The translations under genes were made by a program, and so were the position numbers. This document shows, piece by piece, positions 18,173-26,677 of a stretch of DNA of 64,000 nucleotides. Source of the DNA: Methylibium sp035476815 (lineage in GTDB: Bacteria; Pseudomonadota; Gammaproteobacteria; Burkholderiales; Burkholderiaceae_C); assembly GCA_035476815.1 (NCBI GenBank), contig DATILD010000007.1, positions 33,572 through 97,571 of the forward strand, in the 5' to 3' direction. The notes below the pieces were generated by a model. That model made no database searches, was not told where the DNA came from, and saw nothing but the letters and a program-made list of their open reading frames with translations. Within the stretch, counting starts at the first letter, position 1. The number at the start of each line of letters is the position of its first letter.

Positions 18173-20278
18173 TCAGGCGCCGGTCGCGATCGAGAGGTTG
18201 CCCAGCCGGTCGATCGTGCCGCGCATGCCGCGCGGCAGGACCACGGTCGTCGTCGGCACCTGGATGACCGCCGGGCCGTCGATCACATGCCCGGCGCGCA
18301 GGCGCACGTAGTCGTAGGCCGGCGTGTCGACATAGCCTTCGCGGCCGTCGAGGCAGATCGGCCGGTGTTCGATCAGCGCGTCGCTCACCGGGACGCCGTC
18401 GGCGCGCGCGATCTCGGGCAGCTCCGGCGACACCGGCAGCACGCCGGTGCCGCGCACCCGGTAGGTCAGCGACTGGATGCCGGCGTCGCGGAAGCCGGAC
18501 CCCGCGCCGTAGAGCTGTGCGTAGAGCTGCTCGAAGCGGTCCGCGGCCTGCTGCAGCGATGCCGCCGTCAACGGGCCGGACGAAACCGGTGTCGCGACCT
18601 CGCCCATCTGCATGCCGTAGCGCATGTCGATCTCGCGGTGCATTTCGGTTGACACGAAGCGGATGCCCTGGCGCTCCAGCACCGCGACGACCTCTTGCTC
18701 GAGCCGCTCGAAGTTCGCGGTGGCGTGCAAGGGATCGAGCGGGAACAGCGCAGGGTCCGACAGCTCCCGCACGACACTGATGTCCGATGCGGCCAAGCCA
18801 AAGGCCGAGAACGCCGACGCCACCGGGCCGAGCGGCACCAGCACCTCGCTGGCGCCGACATCGGCGCCATACGCCGCGCAGTGGGCCGGCCCGGCACCGC
18901 CGAAGGCGTAGACGACAAAGTCGCGCGGGTCGTGACCGGCCTCGACCGCGATCTTGCGCAGCATGTCGCCGGTCTGCGCGTTCTGCACCGCATAGATCGC
19001 CGCGGCGGCCGCCTCGATGCTGAGGCCCAGCGGTTCGGCAATGCGGCGACGGATGGCATCGCGAGCCAACTCGAGCGATAGCGGCCGCTTGCCGCCAAGC
19101 AGGCCGACCGCCGGCAGGATCCCGAGTACGAGGTTCGCATCGGTGACGGTCGGCTCGGTGCCGCCGGCCCCGTAGCAGGCCGGCCCGGGCTTGGCCTGCG
19201 CGCTCAAGGGGCCGACCTGCAGGTTGCCGCCAGCGTCGATCCACGCGATCGCGCCGCCGCCGGAGCCGATCGCCTCGACGCGCAGCGTCGGCACGTTCAC
19301 CGGTGACTGGTTGATGATCGTCTGCACCGCCCGCACGGGTTCGCCGTCGACGATCAGCCCGGCCAGGAAGGTCGTGCCGCCGACGTCGGTCGCCATCACG
19401 TTGCGGTGCCCCAGCTGCGAGGCCAGCTGCATCGCGCCCACCACGCCGCCGGTCAGCACCGAGCCGACGGTCGAGATCGCCGTGGCCGGCGCCTCAGCCG
19501 CGGTGATCGCGCCGCCCGAGCTCTGCATCACCAGCAGCGGGCCGGCCAGACCCTCGTTGCGCAGGCCGGACTCGAGGTTCGTCAGGTAGTCGCGCAGGCC
19601 CGGGCCGATCTGCGTGCTCATGATCGTCGTCGCGTGCCGCGCGTACTCGCGGATGCGCGGACTCACGTCCGACGACAGCGCGACGAACATCTGCGGCGCC
19701 TCCTCGAGAATGATCTCGCGCACGCGCCGCTCGTGGGCCGGGTTGCGGAACGACCACAGCAGCGACACCGCGATCGCTTTCACCCCCTGCGCCGCGCAGT
19801 CGCGTACCGCGGCACGCACTTCATCCTCGTCGAGCTCGACGAGCACATGCCCTTCGCGGTCCATGCGCTGCGCCACCTCCTTGAGCAGCGACTTCGGCAC
19901 CAGCGGCGGCGGCTTGCGGTGGCCGAGCACGTTCTGCAGCTCCTGCGAAGAGCGACCGAGGTAGCGCCCCTCGACGTTCATGATCGCGATCGAGTCGCCG
20001 TGGCCCTTGGTCGTGATGAAGCCCACCGCCGGCACCCGGCCCATCACGAGCGCGTTCAGCGACGAGGTCGTGCCGTGCGAGATGTGATCGGTCTGCGCCA
20101 GGAAGGACCGGCGCGTCATCGAGAACTGCTCGGCCAGCAGCGACAGGACGTCGAACACGCCCTCGGAGTAATCGGGCGGTGTCGACGGCGACTTGGCCGA
20201 GACGATCTGCCCGGCCGCATCGACCGCCACGCCATCCGTGAACGTGCCGCCGACGTCGATTCCAACCACGAAGCCCAT
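18173..20278 (-). CDS. HyuA-type ATP-binding subunit (hydantoinase A/acetone carboxylase beta family)
   Basis: A 701-residue protein of the acetate/sugar-kinase-Hsp70-like superfamily. It begins GFVVGIDVGGTFTDGVAVD (phosphate-binding), then has SHGTTSSLNALV, ATDVGGTTFLAGLIVDGEPV and FGGAGPAHCAAYGADVG. These place it with HyuA, 5-oxoprolinase N-terminal and acetone/acetophenone carboxylase subunits, which phosphorylate the substrate carbonyl or enol. ATG at 20278, preceded by GTGGGG, is preferred over an in-frame TTG at 20311. It ends 14 bases before HyuB, so the two make one complex. The pairing with the zinc-tailed HyuB and a thiolase upstream favours a carboxylase reading. Confidence 0.88.
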   Translation of the reverse strand: MGFVVGIDVGGTFTDGVAVDAAGQIVSAKSPSTPPDYSEGVFDVLSLLAEQFSMTRRSFLAQTDHISHGTTSSLNALVMGRVPAVGFITTKGHGDSIAIMNVEGRYLGRSSQELQNVLGHRKPPPLVPKSLLKEVAQRMDREGHVLVELDEDEVRAAVRDCAAQGVKAIAVSLLWSFRNPAHERRVREIILEEAPQMFVALSSDVSPRIREYARHATTIMSTQIGPGLRDYLTNLESGLRNEGLAGPLLVMQSSGGAITAAEAPATAISTVGSVLTGGVVGAMQLASQLGHRNVMATDVGGTTFLAGLIVDGEPVRAVQTIINQSPVNVPTLRVEAIGSGGGAIAWIDAGGNLQVGPLSAQAKPGPACYGAGGTEPTVTDANLVLGILPAVGLLGGKRPLSLELARDAIRRRIAEPLGLSIEAAAAAIYAVQNAQTGDMLRKIAVEAGHDPRDFVVYAFGGAGPAHCAAYGADVGASEVLVPLGPVASAFSAFGLAASDISVVRELSDPALFPLDPLHATANFERLEQEVVAVLERQGIRFVSTEMHREIDMRYGMQMGEVATPVSSGPLTAASLQQAADRFEQLYAQLYGAGSGFRDAGIQSLTYRVRGTGVLPVSPELPEIARADGVPVSDALIEHRPICLDGREGYVDTPAYDYVRLRAGHVIDGPAVIQVPTTTVVLPRGMRGTIDRLGNLSIATGA

Positions 20279-20301
20279 ATCCGTTGTCCCCACTTTTTGA
20301 C

Positions 20302-20311
20302 TTGATATCAA
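20302..20311. promoter_or_regulatory. Perfect 10-bp palindrome before the HyuA gene
   Basis: TTGATATCAA lies 24 bases upstream of the HyuA start in the only A+T-rich patch of the neighbourhood (20290-20350). It could be a repressor or activator site for a secondary promoter inside the island. A 10-bp palindrome can arise by chance, so this is only suggestive. Confidence 0.3.
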
Positions 20312-20381
20312 TTAAAGAAAGTGTAGAGAGAATCTGAGACTATGGCAAATTCGTCGAAGCCCTTCGGAACCATCGTTTTCC

Positions 20382-21572
20382 CTAGGGTCCGGCGACCTCG
20401 AACAGCGCGGCCGCGCCCATGCCGCCGCCGACGCACATCGCGACCACCACATACCGGACTCCGCGCCGCCGCCCCTCGACCAACGCATGGCCCACCAGAC
20501 GCGCGCCGGTCATGCCGTAGGGGTGGCCGATCGCGATGGCGCCACCATTGACGTTGTAGCGGTCCGGGTCGATGCCGAGGCGATCTCGGCAGTACAGGAC
20601 CTGGCAGGCAAAGGCCTCGTTCAGCTCCCACAGGCCGATGTCGTTCACTGACAGTCTGTGCCGCTTCAGCAGCTTCGGGATCGCGTAGAGCGGGCCGATG
20701 CCCATCTCCTCGGGCGCGGTGCCGGCCACCGCCATGCCGCGGTAGGAGCCCAGCGGCGCGAGCCCGTCGCGCCGTGCCGCAGCGGCCTCCATCAGCACGC
20801 AGGCGCTGGCGCCGTCGGACAGCTGGCTCGCGTTGCCGGCCGTGACGACCCCGCCCTCGATGACCGGCGCCAGCGCGGCCAGCGCCTCGCGGCGCGTGTC
20901 GGGCCGGTTGCCCTCGTCGCGCGCGAGCGTGACCTCCTTGGGCGAGACCTGGCCGGTCGCCTTGTCCTGGAGCAGCATCGTCGTCGTGACCGGCACGATC
21001 TCGGCATCGAAGCGGCCGGCGGCCTGCGCCTGTGCCGTCCGCAGCTGCGAGGCCAGCGCATAGTCGTCCTGCTGCTCACGCGAAATGCCGTACTTGCGCG
21101 CGACGAACTCGGCCGTCTGCAGCATCGGCATGTAGGCCTGCGGGGCGTGCAGAAGGACGCTCGCGTCCTGTTCGGCCTGCACCCATTCGACGTAGCGCTG
21201 CTGCACCGCGGAGATGTTGTCCTGCCCGCCGGCCACGACGACGTCCATGCCGTCGACGATGATCTGCTTGGCCCCGGCGGCGATGGCCATCAGACCGGAG
21301 GCGCATTGGCGGTCGATCGTGTGCGCGCTGACCGAGTGCGGCAGCCCGGCGGCGAAGGCCGCCTGGCGCGCGATGTTCGAGCCCGCCGTGCCTGCAGCCA
21401 GTACGGTGCCGACGATGAGGTCTTCGATGCGTTCGGGGTCCAGACCGGCACGCGCGACCGCATGCCGAACCGCGTGCGCCATCAGCGTCGGCGACTTCGT
21501 GTTGTTGAACGCGCCCCGAAAGGCGCGGCCAATGGGGGTCCGCACAGTCGATACGACGACAGCTTCACGCAT
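20382..21572 (-). CDS. Thiolase (acetyl-CoA C-acyltransferase family)
   Basis: A 396-residue degradative-type thiolase. The acyl-accepting Cys90 is in IDRQCASGLM. The NEAFA motif (LWELNEAFACQ), the catalytic His in IAIGHPYGMTGARL, and the second Cys in VAMCVGGGMGAA are all present, so it should be active. Thiolases cleave 3-oxoacyl-CoA with free CoA. Downstream on the same strand are HyuA and HyuB, and upstream a CoA-ligase-like gene. A ketone carboxylase, a ligase and a thiolase would together turn a methyl ketone into acyl-CoA plus acetyl-CoA. The ATG at 21572 follows AAGGAAC. About 109 bases separate it from the isomerase gene. Confidence 0.9.
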   Translation of the reverse strand: MREAVVVSTVRTPIGRAFRGAFNNTKSPTLMAHAVRHAVARAGLDPERIEDLIVGTVLAAGTAGSNIARQAAFAAGLPHSVSAHTIDRQCASGLMAIAAGAKQIIVDGMDVVVAGGQDNISAVQQRYVEWVQAEQDASVLLHAPQAYMPMLQTAEFVARKYGISREQQDDYALASQLRTAQAQAAGRFDAEIVPVTTTMLLQDKATGQVSPKEVTLARDEGNRPDTRREALAALAPVIEGGVVTAGNASQLSDGASACVLMEAAAARRDGLAPLGSYRGMAVAGTAPEEMGIGPLYAIPKLLKRHRLSVNDIGLWELNEAFACQVLYCRDRLGIDPDRYNVNGGAIAIGHPYGMTGARLVGHALVEGRRRGVRYVVVAMCVGGGMGAAALFEVAGP

Positions 21573-21681
21573 GGTGGTTCCTTGAACATCAGTGGGTCGC
21601 TGCCACGCTGGGCAACGCGGCGACCCGTTGCGCGATGCGGCAACAGCCAGCGACAACAGCCAACGCAGCCTGCTTTGCTGC

Positions 21682-22464
21682 TCACGCCGCCTTGACGACG
21701 GCAGCGGGATAGCGCCCCGAAAGCAAGGCCCCAGCGTTCGGCACGAAGGGCTCGAGTCCGAGGTGGTCGAGCATGCGACGAGTCGTGCAAATCGCCGTCG
21801 AGGTGACCGGGATGCCCAACCAGTCTTGGACCACCTGAATCGAAGGCAGCGAAGGCATCTGCACGCAGGCCGAGAGCACGACGACATCGACGTTGCTCGT
21901 GTTCAGGCGTTTGACGTCCTCGACCAGCTGCGCCGGGTCGCGGCGGCCGACCTCGAGGTTGTCCGGAATCTCGAACGACACAGCGTCGACAACCTCGATA
22001 CCTTCGTTCTCGATGTACTCGACGACCCGATCGGTCAGCGCGCACATGTAGGGCGCGAGCAGCGAGATCTTCTTTGCGCCCATGATCTGCAGGCCCTCGA
22101 TCAGCGCACCGGCCGAGGTCATCACCGGCGCATCACACCGGTTAGCGCGGGCCACTTCCTCGAGCTCGCGCTGCACTTTGCGATGGTGGCCCGGGCCCAT
22201 CGCCATGATGGCGACGAGGCAGGCCGTGCTCATGACCTCCACCCGCGCATCCGCCAGTTCGGCGGCACAGCGCAGGCCCTCGCGGTTCATCGCCTCCAGC
22301 TCTTCGCGCGTCACCTTGTGCATGCGCATGCGGCTGGAGTGGAAGGTGAAGCGCTCATCCGGCCGGAACGCAGTGCGGGCGGCGAGCATGGCCGGGATCT
22401 CCGTCTCCATCGTCGTGTTGGAGCTGGGAACAATCTGGCCGATCCGGTAGGTGCGTGGAGTCAT
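21682..22464 (-). CDS. Maleate cis-trans isomerase-like protein (Asp/Glu racemase superfamily)
   Basis: A 260-residue protein opening with YRIGQIVPSSNTTMETEIPA and RFTFHSSRMRM, which are characteristic of maleate isomerases (MaiA/NicE type). Both cysteines needed in this fold are present, Cys82 (STACLVAIM) and Cys200 (LSACVQMPS). The enzyme turns maleate into fumarate without cofactors; arylmalonate decarboxylases share the fold but usually lack one of the cysteines. The stop region overlaps the thioesterase (ATGA at 22461-22464). If the assignment is right, the island's end product is a C4 cis-diacid, as in gentisate or nicotinate breakdown. Confidence 0.8.
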   Translation of the reverse strand: MTPRTYRIGQIVPSSNTTMETEIPAMLAARTAFRPDERFTFHSSRMRMHKVTREELEAMNREGLRCAAELADARVEVMSTACLVAIMAMGPGHHRKVQRELEEVARANRCDAPVMTSAGALIEGLQIMGAKKISLLAPYMCALTDRVVEYIENEGIEVVDAVSFEIPDNLEVGRRDPAQLVEDVKRLNTSNVDVVVLSACVQMPSLPSIQVVQDWLGIPVTSTAICTTRRMLDHLGLEPFVPNAGALLSGRYPAAVVKAA

Positions 22465-22916
22465 GACGTGCTTCCGTTCACGATCGATTGATGCTCGAGG
22501 GCCTGACGCAAGGTAGGCGGTATCAGAGCCTTCTCGCCGAGCTGCCCCTGGGGGACACAGATCGGCGTGAACATTCCACCGAATGCGGGCCGTCCGTCGA
22601 GGCGCCTCGCGTCAGCGACGATGTCGAAGCTGTGGTCGCGCACATCGCCGATGCCCAGTCGGATATCGACAACATCGTCCGGACGCAACGAGTCCTGGAA
22701 CGTCAGCTCCATGTGCTTGCAGATCAGGTCCACTTCAGGCGCGAGCACGACCGGCACACCGCGCAGCGCGCGCAGGAAGTGCCCCACCGCGCCGAGCAGG
22801 TACTCGGGGTAGCGACCCGCATAGACGACGCCAGCGGGGTCGCAATCGACCCAGCGGGCGGTTCGACGCACCGTGAACGGCCGATCGGCGACGACGATCT
22901 CGACGCTCTCGTTCAT
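22461..22916 (-). CDS. Hotdog-fold acyl-CoA thioesterase (4HBT family)
   Basis: A 151-residue protein with VDCDPAGVVYAGRYPEYLLG, the active-site loop and helix of 4-hydroxybenzoyl-CoA thioesterases, the Asp of CDPAG being the usual catalytic residue. It overlaps both neighbours by four bases, so it is co-translated with the isomerase and the hydroxylase. In the CoA-dependent salicylate route (salicylyl-CoA ligase, hydroxylase, gentisyl-CoA thioesterase) an enzyme of this type releases the hydroxylated acid. That role fits its place here and is an inference. Confidence 0.85.
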   Translation of the reverse strand: MNESVEIVVADRPFTVRRTARWVDCDPAGVVYAGRYPEYLLGAVGHFLRALRGVPVVLAPEVDLICKHMELTFQDSLRPDDVVDIRLGIGDVRDHSFDIVADARRLDGRPAFGGMFTPICVPQGQLGEKALIPPTLRQALEHQSIVNGSTS

Positions 22917-24067
22917 GCCGCGGCGCCGCCACGGCCAAGCCGGCGCATCAGATCCGGAAACTCGGCGCGCAGCCGCTCGTCGTCGACGCGGCCCGTGCGC
23001 GTCATGAACTGATAGACAAACTCCTCGGCCGTCAGCGCGTCCATCCACTCGGCCATGCGCTCGTACCAGTTATAGGACAGCTCGGAGGCCGCGATGAGCT
23101 TGTGCTTCTGCGGTCCATGGTCGCGCTCGAAGGCCGCCAGGCCGGCCGCGACGTCGCCGGCGCAACCCAGCAGGGCCCGGGCCAGCGCGATCGAATCGGT
23201 CATCGCGATGCGGGTGCCCGATCCGATCGAAAAATGCGCACTGGCAAGCGCATCGCCGATCAGGACGCTGCGGCCCTGCGACCAGCGCGCATTGCGGATG
23301 ACCGGGAACTGGCGCCAGAGCGACTTGTTCGAGATCAGCTTGCGGCCGGCCAGCTCGGGTTCGAAGATGTCCTCGAACAAGGCCTGCCGCTCGTCGTCGG
23401 ACATCCGGTTTAGGTCCAGCCGGTGCCAGGTCGCGTCGTCGCACTCGGCAACGAAGGTGCTCATCTCGTCGCTGTAGGCGTAGTAGTGGGCGACGAAGTG
23501 CCCGCCATCGCGCTTGCGGAAGACGAGTGCCGGACTCTCGAACACCTTCTTCGTGCCGTACCACGCAAAGTGGTTCGTCAGGGCACGATGCGTCGTGCCC
23601 AGCTCGTCCGCGTACTGCCGGCGCAGCACCGAGTTCACGCCGTCGGCGCCGACAATCACGTCCGCGTTGCCCAGCCCGAGCACGGCGAGGTCGGCGGTCG
23701 ACTCGATTCGCTGGCCGAAGCGGATGTCGACGCCGGCCCGCTGGACCTGCTCCTCGAGGATCTGCAGCAGCGTCAGCCGCGGAATCGCGCCGCCGCGCAC
23801 ATTGAGGCGGATCTCGATCGGCTGTTCGCGCTGCACGATGATCTGGCGCTCGTTGTAGCGCATCGCTGCGCACAGCGCGTCGTAGGAGTCGGCGTCTGCC
23901 TCCTGCAGCTGCAGCAGTCCGGTGTCGGCGAGGACGACCCCGAAGCCGAAGGTGGCGTCCGGGGAGTTCTGCTCGACGACATGGACGCTCCAGTCGGGCG
24001 CCCTTCGCTTGAGCAGCAGGGCGAGGTACAGGCCCGATGGCCCGCCACCGATGATCGCGACCTTCAT
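22913..24067 (-). CDS. FAD-dependent aromatic (aryl-CoA) hydroxylase
   Basis: A 384-residue group A flavoprotein monooxygenase. It has AIIGGGPSGLYLALLLKRR at the N-terminus (FAD), NADVIVGADGVNSVLRRQYA in the middle (DG motif) and VLIGDALASAHFSIGSGTRI (GD motif). The GD segment and STFVAECDDATWHRLDLNRM closely recall the hydroxylase half of salicylyl-CoA 5-hydroxylase and 2-aminobenzoyl-CoA monooxygenase. The old-yellow-enzyme half of those two-domain proteins is absent. Overlaps of four bases on both sides put it between a VOC protein and a thioesterase. A CoA-thioester substrate is inferred from this similarity and from the ligase and thioesterase next door. Confidence 0.82.
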   Translation of the reverse strand: MKVAIIGGGPSGLYLALLLKRRAPDWSVHVVEQNSPDATFGFGVVLADTGLLQLQEADADSYDALCAAMRYNERQIIVQREQPIEIRLNVRGGAIPRLTLLQILEEQVQRAGVDIRFGQRIESTADLAVLGLGNADVIVGADGVNSVLRRQYADELGTTHRALTNHFAWYGTKKVFESPALVFRKRDGGHFVAHYYAYSDEMSTFVAECDDATWHRLDLNRMSDDERQALFEDIFEPELAGRKLISNKSLWRQFPVIRNARWSQGRSVLIGDALASAHFSIGSGTRIAMTDSIALARALLGCAGDVAAGLAAFERDHGPQKHKLIAASELSYNWYERMAEWMDALTAEEFVYQFMTRTGRVDDERLRAEFPDLMRRLGRGGAAA

Positions 24068-24921
24068 GCCACAAGCCCCGGTGCCACTTCGAGCCGCTGG
24101 CGATCGAAGACCTTGACGACGCCGTCAAAGCCGCCCGTCAGGGCCGCGTTCCACAGCGCCGGCACCAGGCCCAGCGGCTTGCGCTCGAAGACGATCGGCT
24201 CCGGCGAGCTGACATGCCAGTAGCCGTCGACAGGCCCGTCGACCCGGCATCCGGGCGCCTGCCTGCACGCCGCGACGAGCGGATCGAACTCGGGCACGTC
24301 CAGCACGAAGATCGACGCCAGCCCGGTGGCCGGCGGTGACTTCGATGCCAGGGAACGCGCCTTCTCCCGCCAGACCTGATCGATCGATCCGAATGCCGCA
24401 CCACCGCGCCGCTGCTCGTCCTCGATCGCTATTGCCGCATCAAGCGTTCGCGTTGCGTCGGCTGCGTCGAGCGGGTTCATGTCGCGCACCTCGAGCGTGA
24501 TCTCGAGGTAGTAGCCGTTGGGATCCCGGAAGTAGATCGACTCGATCAACTCGTGCCGAATCTGGAAGATGATCGGAATTCCCTGCGATTCGATTCGCTC
24601 GCGCCAGGCGTTCAACTCCTCGTACGAGTGGACCTGCCACGCGGTGTGGGTGGCCTCGTAGCGGTAGTCGTCGCGCGGGAGCGTGTAGTCAGGCTGCTCG
24701 GCGCCGATGTAGTAGAAGAAGGCGATCGTGCTGCCCTGGCCGCTGCCGAAGAAGAAGTGCAGGAAGTCCGGGTGCTCGCGCGGACCCCAGCCGCGCGCGG
24801 AGATCGCGTGGACCAGGGGCAGGCCCAGCTTGTCGCGGTAAAACTCCACGGTCTCGCGCAGCTTCCAGGTCGGGCGCGCGGTGTGGTGCACACCGTGCAG
24901 GACGGGACGGGGGGATGACAT
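24064..24921 (-). CDS. VOC-superfamily metalloprotein, candidate ring-cleavage dioxygenase
   Basis: A 285-residue protein. The first ~145 residues form a VOC module with probable metal ligands His12/13 (GVHHTA), His92 (EATHTAWQ) and Glu140 (NGYYLEITLE). The second half keeps a weaker VOC-like pattern (ATGLASIFVLDVPEFDPLVA). The ligand set is that of glyoxalase and type I extradiol enzymes, although in classical extradiol dioxygenases the metal sits in the C-terminal module. It is the only gene in the island that could open an aromatic ring. AGGAGACC precedes the ATG at 24921, and the stop overlaps the hydroxylase start by four bases. Isomerase or lyase activity is equally possible. Confidence 0.75.
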   Translation of the reverse strand: MSSPRPVLHGVHHTARPTWKLRETVEFYRDKLGLPLVHAISARGWGPREHPDFLHFFFGSGQGSTIAFFYYIGAEQPDYTLPRDDYRYEATHTAWQVHSYEELNAWRERIESQGIPIIFQIRHELIESIYFRDPNGYYLEITLEVRDMNPLDAADATRTLDAAIAIEDEQRRGGAAFGSIDQVWREKARSLASKSPPATGLASIFVLDVPEFDPLVAACRQAPGCRVDGPVDGYWHVSSPEPIVFERKPLGLVPALWNAALTGGFDGVVKVFDRQRLEVAPGLVA

Positions 24922-24957
24922 CGAAAGGTCTCCTGATGAATCGAGAGGGGCGACGGC

Positions 24958-26664
24958 TCAGCCGCCGTTTTCTGCGGCGATGCGCTCGCGGACGAGGTCC
25001 TTCAGTGCCGCCTTGCTGAGCTTTCCAGACGCCGTGAGCGGGAAGGTCGCGACGACTTCGATGCGCTCTGGCCACTTGAACTTCGCGAGCCCGTAGCGCT
25101 GCAGGAAGAGCCCCAGCTCGGCGACGTTCGGCGCCGCATGGCCGTCACGCAGGATCAACACCGCGCACAGCCGCTCGTCGAACACGGGGTCCGGATAAGG
25201 CACGGCGGCCACGGCGGCCACGGCCGGGTGGCCGGCGACGGCCATCTCCACTTCCTCGCAGTTGATCTTCTCGCCGCCGCGGCTGACCAGGTCCTTCAGG
25301 CGACCGCAGAAGACGTAGTAGGTCTTGCCTTCGATGACCTTCTCGAACATCAGGTCGCCGGAACGATAGGCACCGTCGCTGGTGAAGGTCTCGCGGTTGC
25401 GCTGTTCGGCGCGGTAGTAGCCGCGGATCGTGTATGGCCCGGTGAAGACAGGCTCGCCGATCTCGCCGGGCGCCACGGGCGTCTCGGTACCGGGGACGAC
25501 GATGCGGATGCGGTCCCACCGGCTGACCGGCCGGCCATGCGTCGCGTCCTGCGCCTCTTGCGGGTCGTCGGCATGCGTCAGCGTGATCACACCTTCGGTG
25601 ATGCCGAAGATCAGATGCACCGGCACGCCGAGCAGCTCTCGCAGCTTGCGCGCGCCACTGGCGGCGATGACGCCGCGCGCAGTCGTGAGAGCTATGCGTC
25701 CGTCGGCGATGGCCGACTCGAGCCGCGCGATGATGGGACCACCGAGCATCAACCACGTCGGGCGCGTCGTCTCGATCAGAGAGATCAGCGTGTCGGGCCG
25801 CAGGTCCGGGGCGATCGTCACGGTGCCGCCGGTCATTAGGAACGGCCCGAAGCAGCAGCCCATGTTCAGGTTATGCACCATGGGCTGCGGCATGAACAGC
25901 ACGTCGTCGGGGCCGTAGCGCAGCCACGCCGCGACCGCGCGCATGTTGTACAGGTACTCGTTGTGGAAGCGCGGGATGATCTTCGGCACGCCGGTCGTGC
26001 CGCCCGACAGCTGGAACACCGCGACCTGGAAGGGATCGAGCGCGACCGACGAGAGCAGCTCGTTGGCCTCGTCGAGCCCGATCGAGTCGATCAGCGCCTG
26101 CAGATGCAGCACGCCTGCTTGCGCGACGCCACGTGCCTGCAGGATCGTCCGCAGCGTCGGTACCTGCTCTTGCATCGTGCGCGCGAACGCGACGCCGTCG
26201 AACTTGGGGTCGTCGCCCTGGACGATGTGCAGCCGCGCCTCGGCCAGCTGCGCGAGATAGCCGATTTCACGCTCGCGGTGCGCTGCCAGCGTGCACACTG
26301 GGATCACGCCGGCCTTCAGGCAGGCCAAGAAGGCGATGACCAGTTGCTCGCTGTCGCCGAACTGGAAGATCGCACGGTCTAGCGGCCGCAATCCTTGGCG
26401 CAGCAGCGCCGCGCCAAGGCGGGTGCTCAGCGCGTCGAGTTCCGCATAGGTGATGCGGACATGGGGCCCGAGCAGCGCGACGTTGTCGGGGTGTCGCGCG
26501 CACACCTGACGGAAGCCATCGACCAGCGTGTCGAATCCCAGCGCGCCATCGCGAACGTAGCGGGCGAGATCGCCCTCGTCCGGGTAGACGACGCCCGGCA
26601 TGGGCTCGGCAACATGCCAGGGGCGGGACGGGTTCAGGGTCTGCATCGCTTGCTCTTCGTGCAT
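24958..26664 (-). CDS. Aryl-acid adenylate-forming ligase (DhbE/salicylyl-CoA ligase-like)
   Basis: About 568 residues of the ANL superfamily. The P-loop is QLSGGTTGVPKIIPR; the aromatic-acid pocket region is MPQPMVHNLNMG; the later motifs are GAYRSGDL, GRLKDLVSRGGEKINCEEVE and, at the C-terminus, PLTASGKLSKAALK with the catalytic lysine. The overall match is to 2,3-dihydroxybenzoate/salicylate-AMP ligases, a group that includes salicylate-CoA ligases of degradation routes. No carrier protein or siderophore gene is present, so a degradative CoA ligase is more likely. Start ATG 26664 is given; ATG 26646, behind GAAGAG, is an alternative. It lies 13 bases after the hydrolase gene. Confidence 0.85.
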   Translation of the reverse strand: MHEEQAMQTLNPSRPWHVAEPMPGVVYPDEGDLARYVRDGALGFDTLVDGFRQVCARHPDNVALLGPHVRITYAELDALSTRLGAALLRQGLRPLDRAIFQFGDSEQLVIAFLACLKAGVIPVCTLAAHREREIGYLAQLAEARLHIVQGDDPKFDGVAFARTMQEQVPTLRTILQARGVAQAGVLHLQALIDSIGLDEANELLSSVALDPFQVAVFQLSGGTTGVPKIIPRFHNEYLYNMRAVAAWLRYGPDDVLFMPQPMVHNLNMGCCFGPFLMTGGTVTIAPDLRPDTLISLIETTRPTWLMLGGPIIARLESAIADGRIALTTARGVIAASGARKLRELLGVPVHLIFGITEGVITLTHADDPQEAQDATHGRPVSRWDRIRIVVPGTETPVAPGEIGEPVFTGPYTIRGYYRAEQRNRETFTSDGAYRSGDLMFEKVIEGKTYYVFCGRLKDLVSRGGEKINCEEVEMAVAGHPAVAAVAAVPYPDPVFDERLCAVLILRDGHAAPNVAELGLFLQRYGLAKFKWPERIEVVATFPLTASGKLSKAALKDLVRERIAAENGG

Positions 26665-26677
26665 GGGCGACAAGCGT

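Noticed and set aside
24958..26664. Siderophore-type 2,3-dihydroxybenzoate-AMP ligase
   Set aside because: No isochorismate genes, carrier protein or NRPS in the neighbourhood; the surrounding genes are catabolic.
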